A stretch of 64,000 bases of DNA, from NCBI RefSeq assembly GCF_002287375.1, contig NZ_NPOA01000001.1, forward strand, positions 496,001 through 560,000, in the 5' to 3' direction. Below, piece by piece: positions 26,176 to 34,143 of the stretch. Source of the stretch: Virgibacillus profundi. GTDB lineage: Bacteria > Bacillota > Bacilli > Bacillales > Amphibacillaceae. Within the stretch, counting starts at the first letter, position 1; the number at the start of each line of letters is the position of its first letter. The notes under the pieces are model-generated. The model saw only the letters and a list, made by a program, of their open reading frames with translations, did no database searches and was not told the origin of the DNA. A program made the position numbers and the translations under genes.

Positions 26176-28173
26176 TTATTTACTTGCTTCCTGAACTTTC
26201 TCTTTTGAATCTTTATCGCCTTTAAAAACAAATTGAAGTACGATCATTGCAATGAATGCACCAAGGCCATAGAGGTCTGTATTTCCTTCTGGATAAATTA
26301 ATAGCAAACCAATTACAACCGATATAATTCGTAACGTCCAGTGAAGCTTTCGGTACCAGTAGCCAATAAGACCTGCCCCTACCGCAATCATTCCAGAGAT
26401 AGCCGTAAACAGAATCCAAATTATCTCCCAGAATGTTGTATCGATCATCAGTAATTCCGGCTGTAAAACGAACATATATGGAATAATGAATGCTGCAATC
26501 GCTAGTTTGGAGGCATTTACTCCTGTTCGAATTGGCTCTCCTCCTGATATACCTGTTGCCGCAAATGCCGCCAGAGCTACTGGTGGTGTAATATCAGCTA
26601 CTATCCCAAAGTAGAATACAAACATATGACCTGCAAGTATAGGAATCGCAACATCAAGCTGATCATTTAAAGCCAGAATCGCTGGCAATGCAATGGTAGA
26701 TGTAATAATGTAATTAGCCGTTGTAGGTGAACCCATGCCTAAAATAATCGATGCAATCATCGTAAAGAATAGTGTCAATAATAATTGGGCTTCCGGAGAA
26801 CTGGCAAGTGCTCCAGCCATACTTACAAGACTATTCCCAAGCTTGAGACCTAAACCTGTTTTTGTTACCACCCCAACTATGATACCAGCACAAGCTGTTG
26901 CTGCTGCAACTCCCAATGCGGTTCGTGCACCTGATGTTAATGCTACAACGAATCTGCTTGGCGTTATTCTTGTATCTTTTCGGAAAAGACTAACAAGTAT
27001 TGTTATTCCAATACCATAAAGTGCAGTCCTTTCAATACTAAACCCTGAAAAAAGTAACCAAACAATTGCTACTATCGGTAGTAATAAATGGATCTTTTTT
27101 AAAACTGATTTTTTACTCGGTATTTCTTCTTTTGGTAAACCATGAAGTCCCAGTCTCTTTGCCTCAAGGTGAGTCATTATCCAAATCCCTGAGAAAAATA
27201 GAATTGCAGGTATTGTAGCAGCTTTAGCAATATTCCAATAGCTTTCTCCTGCAAACTCAATCATCAGAAAGGCTGCCGCACCCATAATCGGCGGCATTAT
27301 TTGTCCACCTGTGGATGCTGCTGCCTCTACCGCACCAGCAAAGTTAGGTTTATACCCAAGTTTTTTCATCATTGGAATTGTATAAGATCCAGTAGTTACA
27401 GTATTTGCCACGGAACTCCCTGAGATTGTTCCATTTAATGCACTGGAGAATATGGCTACTTTTGCAGGTCCACCTGTCCGCTTCCCTGCAATTGAGATAG
27501 CTAAGTCATTAAAGTAATTCCCAACACCTGTCTGTACAAGAAATGCCCCAAATAATAGGAACAGGAATATATATGTGGATGATACCTGCAACGGTGTACC
27601 CAGAATACCATCCGTTGTAAAGAACATCGATTTGATTAATTGATCCAGGGTAAGCCCTCGATGTGCAAGTGCCCCTGGCATATAAGGACCGAGATAGGCA
27701 TAAGCCATAAACACAAGAGCAATAATAGTAATCGGAAGTCCAACTGCCCTTCTGGATGCTTCCAGCACAAGCAATACTGCTAACCCACCAATAATCATTT
27801 GTATTTGATCAATTCCACCAATCTGTTGTACTAAGGTCTCATAAAATACAGGCCAATAGCCACAAACAATAATTGATAGTAAAACTAATAAGTAATCATA
27901 CCATGGCACTTTCGTTTTACTCCCTTTTCTTCGTGCCGGATATAATAAGAAGATGAGGGAGAGTGCAAATCCCAAGTGAATGGTTCGTTGAATATATGCC
28001 GTATATGCACCTGCTGCTCCTGTATACAACTGAAATAAAGAAAAGGCAATTAGTCCAAAAAAGATAATTTTAGCCGTAATTCCAGTAACATTTCGGTTAT
28101 TTGATTCCGCATCATATTTTTGCAGCAACTTCTCTTGTTCTTCTGCTGTTAGTTGTTCTTTTGAATCACTCAT
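26176..28173 (-). CDS. TRAP transporter fused permease (TAXI type, DctQM-like)
   Basis: A 665-aa fused permease. The N-terminal quarter (residues about 30-170) corresponds to the small DctQ-like subunit and the rest to the large DctM subunit with repeated GSSVANTVTTGSYTIPMM and GMGSPTTANYI motifs. It imports organic anions, driven by an ion gradient, with the TAXI binding protein encoded upstream. The start overlaps the DUF1850 gene by 8 bp. A terminator follows. The substrate is unknown; dicarboxylates or amino acids are typical for TAXI systems. Confidence 0.94.
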   Translation of the reverse strand: MSDSKEQLTAEEQEKLLQKYDAESNNRNVTGITAKIIFFGLIAFSLFQLYTGAAGAYTAYIQRTIHLGFALSLIFLLYPARRKGSKTKVPWYDYLLVLLSIIVCGYWPVFYETLVQQIGGIDQIQMIIGGLAVLLVLEASRRAVGLPITIIALVFMAYAYLGPYMPGALAHRGLTLDQLIKSMFFTTDGILGTPLQVSSTYIFLFLLFGAFLVQTGVGNYFNDLAISIAGKRTGGPAKVAIFSSALNGTISGSSVANTVTTGSYTIPMMKKLGYKPNFAGAVEAAASTGGQIMPPIMGAAAFLMIEFAGESYWNIAKAATIPAILFFSGIWIMTHLEAKRLGLHGLPKEEIPSKKSVLKKIHLLLPIVAIVWLLFSGFSIERTALYGIGITILVSLFRKDTRITPSRFVVALTSGARTALGVAAATACAGIIVGVVTKTGLGLKLGNSLVSMAGALASSPEAQLLLTLFFTMIASIILGMGSPTTANYIITSTIALPAILALNDQLDVAIPILAGHMFVFYFGIVADITPPVALAAFAATGISGGEPIRTGVNASKLAIAAFIIPYMFVLQPELLMIDTTFWEIIWILFTAISGMIAVGAGLIGYWYRKLHWTLRIISVVIGLLLIYPEGNTDLYGLGAFIAMIVLQFVFKGDKDSKEKVQEASK

Positions 28174-28696
28174 GGATTCTCACTCCTTTCAAAGATTGCC
28201 ATAATGATAGATTTTCAACCTTAATCGTAAACCAGGCTCCTGGCTTTAAATATTCCTTGAGATAAATTATATGCTCCCCTTGTTCACCCCATACAAGACG
28301 ATTTTCAGGAACTGTTTTTCCATTTCTTAGATTAATGGACGGAAAAATATTATCAAGATCCATCACATGATATTTTCCATCTTTATATTCAAATTTTTCG
28401 CCTTCCAAAGCATTGGAGGGCATTCCTATCCCAAATTCTTCATAAATGATTTCATATTGTTTAATATTTTGATTATCCATTACTATGTATTTCTCGATAA
28501 CATCAGTTAAATGGATGGAATGCTTCCATATAAGCTGGAAGGTGTCTTCCTCATTGATCGGTAAAAAGGCTTCAATATAATTCGTATTTTCCTTATAAAA
28601 TACTAAAGCTGTCCGGAAAGGAACAAATAATTGCAGGATTACAAAAATCAGAAGGGTAATAGTGAAAAGAGTTTTTTTATTTGCAAGATATTTCAT
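28166..28696 (-). CDS. DUF1850 protein of the TRAP-TAXI operon
   Basis: A 176-aa protein with one N-terminal transmembrane segment (LFTITLLIFVILQLFVPFRTAL) and an extracytoplasmic domain with the DUF1850 pattern WKHSIHLTDVIEKYIV and EEFGIGMPSNA. DUF1850 proteins are almost always found between the TAXI binding protein and fused permease, as here, but have no known role. The ATG at 28696 follows AAAGGTGAAG; the longer frame has no good start. The stop overlaps the permease start. Confidence 0.85.
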   Translation of the reverse strand: MKYLANKKTLFTITLLIFVILQLFVPFRTALVFYKENTNYIEAFLPINEEDTFQLIWKHSIHLTDVIEKYIVMDNQNIKQYEIIYEEFGIGMPSNALEGEKFEYKDGKYHVMDLDNIFPSINLRNGKTVPENRLVWGEQGEHIIYLKEYLKPGAWFTIKVENLSLWQSLKGVRIHE

Positions 28697-28762
28697 GTTA
28701 TATTCTTCACCTTTAATGCATATCTCCCTTGATTGATAACCCCTCAAAGTCGAATGCTTCTC

Positions 28763-28816
28763 TAAAAAAATGGAATGACCGGCAGCAAATTCCTATGAAG
28801 GATTAACAGCCGGCCG
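28763..28816 (-). terminator. Attenuator/terminator after the TAXI binding-protein gene
   Basis: GCCGG (28809-28813) pairs with CCGGC (28779-28783) around an inner AATCC/GGAATT stem. Leftward it leads to a run of seven T (28764-28770). Read-through would express the permease genes. Confidence 0.55.
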
Positions 28817-28835
28817 TCCTGACCTAAGTTCTTTC

Positions 28836-29843
28836 TTACTCTGCACTTACTCCAATTTCATCGAAGTATTTTTGAGCACCAGGGTGTAATTCAATGCCAA
28901 TTCCATCCAAGGCTGCTTCTTTCGTGATAAATTCTGCCTTGGCGTGAGCCATATTCCCTGCATTTTCATAGATTGCTTTTGTAATGTCGTAAACTACATC
29001 CTCTGATAGGCTGTCAGTTACAGCTAACATTGCAAGTACAGCTACGGTTGTAATATCTTCATCTATACCACTATAAGTACCTCCAGCAATTGTATCAGCT
29101 GCATAATAAGGATATTGTTCAATAAGCTCATCAATCTTTTCCTGAGATACAGGAACGATACTAACATCTGTCGTAGCACCTAAACCTTCAACTGCCCCTG
29201 TAGGCGTACCTGCTGTTATAAATGCAGCATCGATATTTCCATCCTGGATCCCACTGGTGGATTCACCAAAGTCAAGGTTCTGTGCATCAATGTCATCCAT
29301 TGTCAGACCATGCACTTCAAGAATTTGTTCCGCATTAACATACGTACCTGATCCTGGAGCACCAACAGAAACTGTTTTCCCAGCTAAATCCTCAGCGGAA
29401 GCAATTCCCGAGTCAGCTGATGTTACTATTTGAATAGTTTCCGGATAAAGTGATCCAATTGCCTGAACATTATCAACCGGATTGCCATCGAAAGAGTTAA
29501 TGCCTTCAATTGCATTTGCAACTACGTCTGTCTGAACAAATGCAAGCTCAGACTCTTCTTCCTGTAAAGCGATTACATTGTCTGCCGAAGCATTCGATGA
29601 TACAGCATTCGTTTCAATTCCCGTTTCATCTGAAATAATTGTTGCCATTTCCCCACCAAGTGGATAATATGTACCACTAGTTCCACCTGTTAGCATTTGC
29701 AGGAATTTAGGTGCATCTTCGCCCCCATCATCTGAGGCACTGTCATCCCCATTACTTTCATCATCATTTCCTCCACAAGCCGCTAGAAATAAAGCAAGTA
29801 CCAGAAGCATTGCAAATGAAAATAAATAGTTTTTCTTATTCAC
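28836..29843 (-). CDS. TAXI family TRAP transporter solute-binding lipoprotein
   Basis: A 335-aa extracytoplasmic binding protein. The lipobox is LAAC with C23, followed by an acidic Asn/Asp/Ser linker. The mature part starts FLQMLTGGTSGTYYPLGGEMA, the typical TAXI start, and has VSVGAPGSGTYVNAEQIL in the middle. It delivers an organic acid or amino acid to the fused permease. It is the first gene of the operon binding protein - DUF1850 - permease, with an attenuator-like hairpin after it. Confidence 0.94.
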   Translation of the reverse strand: MNKKNYLFSFAMLLVLALFLAACGGNDDESNGDDSASDDGGEDAPKFLQMLTGGTSGTYYPLGGEMATIISDETGIETNAVSSNASADNVIALQEEESELAFVQTDVVANAIEGINSFDGNPVDNVQAIGSLYPETIQIVTSADSGIASAEDLAGKTVSVGAPGSGTYVNAEQILEVHGLTMDDIDAQNLDFGESTSGIQDGNIDAAFITAGTPTGAVEGLGATTDVSIVPVSQEKIDELIEQYPYYAADTIAGGTYSGIDEDITTVAVLAMLAVTDSLSEDVVYDITKAIYENAGNMAHAKAEFITKEAALDGIGIELHPGAQKYFDEIGVSAE

Positions 29844-29877
29844 ATAAACTCCCCCTTATATTTTTATAGTAGTATAC

Positions 29878-29907
29878 ATTTTACCTTTATTATTATAATA
29901 TTGTCAA
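29878..29907 (-). promoter_or_regulatory. Candidate promoter of the TRAP operon
   Basis: On the minus strand TTGACA (29907-29902), an 18-bp spacer and TAAAAT (29883-29878), 35 bp upstream of the binding-protein start. Confidence 0.6.
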
Positions 29908-29983
29908 TCTATTCTTAACTAATTCGCTAAACATATTTTACTATCCATAAAGTAAATTGAGGCTTTCTGACTAAATACTATTT

Positions 29984-30009
29984 ATAATTGTTAAAATAAT
30001 TACAATTAT
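29984..30009. promoter_or_regulatory. Dyad operator candidate upstream of the acyl-CoA ligase
   Basis: ATAATTGT (29984-29991) and ACAATTAT (30002-30009) form a perfect 8-bp inverted repeat with 10-bp spacing. A third half-site ATAATTGT lies at 30020-30027. This size fits a TetR-like dimer site; the regulator is unknown. Confidence 0.35.
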
Positions 30010-30060
30010 ATGATATTATATAATTGTATAAAACTTAAATATAAGAGGAGATGTTTTCGT

Positions 30061-31680
30061 ATGATGCACGTTCCATTAACAGTAGGATCAATGCTAGAGC
30101 ATGCAGAAAAGTTTTTCGCAAAAAAACAGGTCATCTCACAAACACATGATAAGCTTCATCATTTTAATTACGGCGAAATAGGGCAACGCACACGTCGGTT
30201 GATGAGTGTTTTGGATGAGCTGGGAGCAAAAAAAGGGGACCGAATTGGTACATTAGCCTGGAATCACCACAGACATCTCGAAGTTTACTTTGCCGCACCG
30301 GGAATTGGAGCAGTATTGCATACCATTAATATCCGCCTGGCTCCTGAACATATTATTTACATCATTAACCACGCAGAAGATAAAATTCTGTTCATCGATG
30401 AAGATATTTTGCCTCTCATAGAAAAGATACAAGGTCACCTGAAAACCGTTGAAGCATTTGTCGTAATGACTGATAAAGACGAGAAACCTAAGTCTTCTTT
30501 AAAGCCACTATACTCCTATGAAGAATTACTGCACACCGGAGATCCATCCTATTCATTTAATACAGACATAGATGAGAATGATCCTGCAGGAATGTGCTAT
30601 ACTTCTGCAACCACAGGCAAACCAAAAAGCGTTATTTATTCCCATCGCGGTATCGTTTTACACAGCTATGCACTAGGCTTGGCCGACTCAGCTGCAATAT
30701 CGGAATCAGATGTAGCAATGCCCGTTGTGCCACAATTTCACGTCAATGCCTGGGGAATACCATTTGCCTGTACATGGTTTGGCAGCACCATGGTAATGCC
30801 AGGTCCAAGGTTCACACCAAAACGCCTTGCTGAATTTATTGAAAGATTTAATGTAACGATCACTGCCGGAGTACCTACAATCTGGTTAGGATTATTACGT
30901 GAATTGGAGCAAGGAAATTATAATACTTCCAGTTTACGAGCTGTACTTTGCGGAGGGTCTGCAGCACCACTCGGATTAATTAAAGCTTTTGAACAAAAGT
31001 ATAATATACCATTTTACCATGCTTATGGTGCAACAGAAACGACACCACTAGCTACCGTTTCCCGTTTAAAAAGCTATCAGCAGGAATTAACGGAGGATGA
31101 GAAACTGGAGGAACGTTCCAGACAAGGAATCCTGGTGCCGGGTCTTGAGATGAAAATCATTGGAAGTGATGGAGAAGTCGCATGGAATGATGAAGAAATG
31201 GGTGAATTGCTCTTGCGAGGCCATTGGATTGCCGATGAATATTATAAGGATGATCGCAGTGAGAATGCTTTTGTGGACGGGTGGTTCCATACAGGTGATG
31301 TCGTTACAGTAGATGAAGAAGGTACAATTAAAATCGTTGATCGGACAAACGATTTAATCAAAAGTGGCGGGGAGTGGATTTCATCGGTTGATCTCGAAAA
31401 TGCAATTATGGCACATGAGGCAGTTTTTGAAGCCAGTGTGATCGCAATTCCGGATGCCGAGTGGCAGGAAAGACCTGTTGCATGTGTTGTTTTAAATGAG
31501 GGCTTTTCTGAAAATGACATGAAAGACAAAATACTTGAATTTCTGCGCCCGCAATTTGCAAAATTCTGGTTGCCTGATGATGTCTTATTTTTTGATGAAA
31601 TTCCAAAAACGTCTGTAGGTAAATTTCTAAAACGTCAATTACGGGAAGATGTTAAAGCACATTATAATCTTCAAAGCTGA
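30061..31680 (+). CDS. AMP-binding acyl-CoA ligase (fatty-acyl-CoA synthetase family)
   Basis: A 539-aa ANL-superfamily enzyme that activates a carboxylate with ATP and joins it to CoA. The A3 loop reads YTSATTGKPKSV, differing from the usual YTSGTTGKPKGV at two glycines. Later motifs are intact: YHAYGATETTP, WFHTGDVVTVDEEG, IKIVDRTNDLIKSGGEWIS, and the catalytic lysine in PKTSVGKFLKRQL. Length and layout match medium/long-chain fatty acid ligases; the exact chain is unknown. I chose the ATG at 30061, 10 nt after GAGGAG. A dyad lies in the promoter region. Monocistronic with a terminator at 31696-31727. Confidence 0.92.
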   Translation: MMHVPLTVGSMLEHAEKFFAKKQVISQTHDKLHHFNYGEIGQRTRRLMSVLDELGAKKGDRIGTLAWNHHRHLEVYFAAPGIGAVLHTINIRLAPEHIIYIINHAEDKILFIDEDILPLIEKIQGHLKTVEAFVVMTDKDEKPKSSLKPLYSYEELLHTGDPSYSFNTDIDENDPAGMCYTSATTGKPKSVIYSHRGIVLHSYALGLADSAAISESDVAMPVVPQFHVNAWGIPFACTWFGSTMVMPGPRFTPKRLAEFIERFNVTITAGVPTIWLGLLRELEQGNYNTSSLRAVLCGGSAAPLGLIKAFEQKYNIPFYHAYGATETTPLATVSRLKSYQQELTEDEKLEERSRQGILVPGLEMKIIGSDGEVAWNDEEMGELLLRGHWIADEYYKDDRSENAFVDGWFHTGDVVTVDEEGTIKIVDRTNDLIKSGGEWISSVDLENAIMAHEAVFEASVIAIPDAEWQERPVACVVLNEGFSENDMKDKILEFLRPQFAKFWLPDDVLFFDEIPKTSVGKFLKRQLREDVKAHYNLQS

Positions 31681-31695
31681 TTTTATTTGTTTAAC

Positions 31696-31727
31696 AGACT
31701 CATTCAAAATTTGAATGAGTCTATTTC
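31696..31727 (+). terminator. Intrinsic terminator of the acyl-CoA ligase gene
   Basis: AGACTCATTCAAA (31696-31708) pairs with TTTGAATGAGTCT (31710-31722), followed by ATTTCTT. Confidence 0.75.
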
Positions 31728-31804
31728 TTAGCTCTGGTTTCAGCTAGAAGGATTTGAAACACCCGTATTACTAGGTGTCCAGTCTGGATACGAAAAAATC
31801 CCCG

Positions 31805-32060
31805 TGGAGTGCTTCTCTACGACCGAATGGAGCCGAAACGGGTACCAACAGATAGAATGCCTCTCTACGACCAAACCGATCGAAAACTAGTTCAAACGGT
31901 CGGATAGAATGCCTCTCTACGACCAAGCGAATCGAAAACTAGTGCGAACGGTCGAATAGAATACCTCTCTACGACCAAACGGATCGAAAACTAGTGCAAA
32001 CAGTCGAATAGAGAGCTTCTCAAGGACAAAAATGATTAAATCAAGCGCAAACTGTCCATT
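31805..32060 (+). repeat. Tandem array of intergenic repeat family C (4-5 units)
   Basis: CTCTACGACC starts at 31815, 31863, 31915 and 31967, so the period is 48-52 bp. Each unit continues with GATCGAAAACTAGT, GCGAACGGTCGAATAGA and a variable joint. The last unit ends GCTTCTCAAGGACAAAA. There are no unique spacers and no cas genes, so it is not CRISPR. It fills the gap between two convergent genes. Confidence 0.8.
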
Positions 32061-32083
32061 AGAACTTCTATAAGCAAACGCAC

Positions 32084-33139
32084 CTAATTTATTTCCTTAC
32101 TATTTTCCACTAATGAATCCATAATCTCCCTAACCGTTTCCTCTTTATGAATCGCACCGACTCCCTGACCCGCCCATAATGACTGGAAATCTGATATGGC
32201 AAACTCTGACCCTGCTGCGCGAAGATCTTTTGTAAGCTCATTTTGGATTGGAAATGGCAGCAAATCCACCTGACTAGTTTCTGCCTCATTGATAAACCGA
32301 TTATTAATGGCTCTCGCAGGTCTTCCGGAAAACACTTTTATAATAACTGTATCCTCTGTATCTGCCTTGATTAATGCTCGGCGGTAAGCATTGTTTGTAC
32401 CTGCTTCTTTAGCCATCAGAAACCTTGTTCCCAGTTGAACCCCTGCTACTCCCATACTTAATAATGCATCAATTTGCCCGCTGCTATGTATACCCCCTGC
32501 TGCTATTACCGGCGTCGGGAGATTTTCCACAAAAGACTGGGCAAGCACCATAAGTCCAATATCACTGCCATTTGGGTATTTCCCTACATCAAATGTGCCA
32601 CGATGCCCACCGGCTTCAAAGCCTTGGGCCACAATAATATCATAGCCTGCCTCAACAAGCTGTTTTGCTTCATCAAGGTTTGTCGCCATTCCTATTAGAG
32701 TCACATCATTCTTTTTTAACTTCTCAATTAATACAGAAGATAATACACCAAATGCAGTACTGACTATGGGTATGTTTTCCTGTAGAATCACATAAATCTT
32801 TTCCTGCAAATAGTCGTTTACTTTAACCTGTTTACTGCCCTTGTCTAATTCCAGTTCATTCCTATATTTATCTAGAAATATTTGCATCTCCTGAATGTCC
32901 GTTGAAAATGTCTCCAGATTCGTCGCAAATAAATTCACTGCAAAGTCCTTATTTGTTAATCCCTTAATCTGCTTGATATTCTCTTTTAAAGTGGACGCAC
33001 TCATATACCCTGCCCCAACTGTCCCCAAAGCCCCGGTGTTTGCAACCGCTGCAACAAGCTCGGGAGTAGTAATCCCTCCCGCCATACCTGCCTGAATAAT
33101 AGGAATATCCACTTTTACTTTTTCCAAAAAAGAATTCAC
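32084..33139 (-). CDS. Nitronate monooxygenase / FabK-like FMN enzyme
   Basis: A TIM-barrel flavoprotein of the nitronate monooxygenase (2-nitropropane dioxygenase) family. PIIQAGMAGG is at the N-terminus, VNLFATN follows, and VAQGFEAGGHRG carries the conserved His of the active site. VIAAGGIHSSGQIDALLSMGVAGVQLGTRFL is the phosphate-binding half. The family oxidises alkyl nitronates; some relatives are enoyl-ACP reductases (FabK). I favour the GTG at 33139 as start: it follows GGAGGAGAGG and gives the normal short N-terminus (351 aa). An ATG at 33157 (357 aa) is possible. Monocistronic. Confidence 0.88.
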   Translation of the reverse strand: MNSFLEKVKVDIPIIQAGMAGGITTPELVAAVANTGALGTVGAGYMSASTLKENIKQIKGLTNKDFAVNLFATNLETFSTDIQEMQIFLDKYRNELELDKGSKQVKVNDYLQEKIYVILQENIPIVSTAFGVLSSVLIEKLKKNDVTLIGMATNLDEAKQLVEAGYDIIVAQGFEAGGHRGTFDVGKYPNGSDIGLMVLAQSFVENLPTPVIAAGGIHSSGQIDALLSMGVAGVQLGTRFLMAKEAGTNNAYRRALIKADTEDTVIIKVFSGRPARAINNRFINEAETSQVDLLPFPIQNELTKDLRAAGSEFAISDFQSLWAGQGVGAIHKEETVREIMDSLVENSKEIN

Positions 33140-33229
33140 GATCAACCTCTCCTCCATTTAACACCCTCTAATTAGAATACCATATAAACCATTTGTTCAG
33201 AATTTAAAGGAATTATATAACTTAGCGTC

Positions 33230-33261
33230 TTGACAATATTGGGAAAATTCAATACTATAAT
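33230..33261 (+). promoter_or_regulatory. Promoter of the serine hydrolase-regulator unit, with a CodY-like box
   Basis: TTGACA at 33230-33235 is followed by TACTAT at 17 bp or TATAAT (33256-33261) at 20 bp. AATATTGGGAAAATT (33235-33249) lies in the spacer and differs from the CodY consensus AATTTTCWGAAAATT at three positions. CodY binding here would repress in rich medium. The promoter is likely; the CodY box is only suggestive. Confidence 0.5.
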
Positions 33262-33333
33262 AGGAATTAATAAAAAACGTCGTTTACTGATTTTACATAG
33301 AAGGAATTTACCTTAATTAAAGGTGGGAATTTG

Positions 33334-34143
33334 ATGAATCTTATCCAATTAGAAAATGCCATCCGTGATTTGATTCAAAATAATAAGCATAACTTTTCTA
33401 TTTCCATCCATACACAGGAAGGGAATATCAGCATCAATGCTGCAAAACAAAGAAAGGCAGCAAGTCTAGCGAAAATCTCAATTTTACTTGAGGCTTACAG
33501 ACAAATAGAAAATAATAAACTATCGCTTGAGACGCCAATTTATATCAACAAATCAGCGATGGTTGGTGGATCAGGGGTTTTAAACTATTTAACAAATTCT
33601 CATGTCCACAGCTTGCAAAATCTATTGGAACTAATGATAATCGTCTCTGATAATACCGCTTCCAATCTATTATTAGAGCATGTTGGTATGGAAAATATCA
33701 ATAAACTCACAGAAAAAACTGGATGTAAGCAAACGATTATTAAGCGCAAATTTATGGACCTGCAGGCACAAATGGTCGGGTTTGAAAATTATACCAGTTC
33801 CCAGGATATTGCAACGTTATTGAAAATCATTTCGAAAAATAATGTGTATTTATCAGATAAAAGTCGCCATCAAATGCTAGAAATTCTTTCAAATCAACAA
33901 TTCAAGGATAAACTGGCAGCCTATTTAACTGATGATGACAAGATTGAAATTTATCATAAATCAGGTGAGCTGCAGGGTATTGAGCATGATGCAGCCATTT
34001 TTAAATATCATGAAAACACAATCGAAGTCGCTGTTTTATCTGAAGGATGGATCAATAACGGGGAAGGCAAGAAATATATAGCTGCTATTGGCAAGCTCTT
34101 AATTACATATTTGAAAGCTGGATCAAGGGAGGGTAAAGGATGA
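33334..34143 (+). CDS. Class A beta-lactamase-fold serine hydrolase without signal peptide
   Basis: A 269-aa protein with all three active-site motifs of penicillin-recognising enzymes: S44-x-x-K47 (SLAK), S105-D106-N107 (VSDN) and K209-S210-G211 (KSGEL). It lacks a signal peptide, lipobox or membrane helix, so it should stay in the cytoplasm, which is unusual for this fold. A Glu in the omega-loop position (E151 in GFENYTS) is possible but not certain. Cytosolic members may act as D-stereospecific peptidases or amidases on wall-derived peptides; that is inference. The ATG at 33334 follows AAAGGTGGG. The stop overlaps the next start (ATGA), so it is translationally coupled to a regulator. Confidence 0.85.
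   Translation: MNLIQLENAIRDLIQNNKHNFSISIHTQEGNISINAAKQRKAASLAKISILLEAYRQIENNKLSLETPIYINKSAMVGGSGVLNYLTNSHVHSLQNLLELMIIVSDNTASNLLLEHVGMENINKLTEKTGCKQTIIKRKFMDLQAQMVGFENYTSSQDIATLLKIISKNNVYLSDKSRHQMLEILSNQQFKDKLAAYLTDDDKIEIYHKSGELQGIEHDAAIFKYHENTIEVAVLSEGWINNGEGKKYIAAIGKLLITYLKAGSREGKG

Noticed and set aside
31805-32060. CRISPR-like look of the tandem repeats
   Set aside because: Units are contiguous with no unique spacers of constant length, and there are no cas genes.
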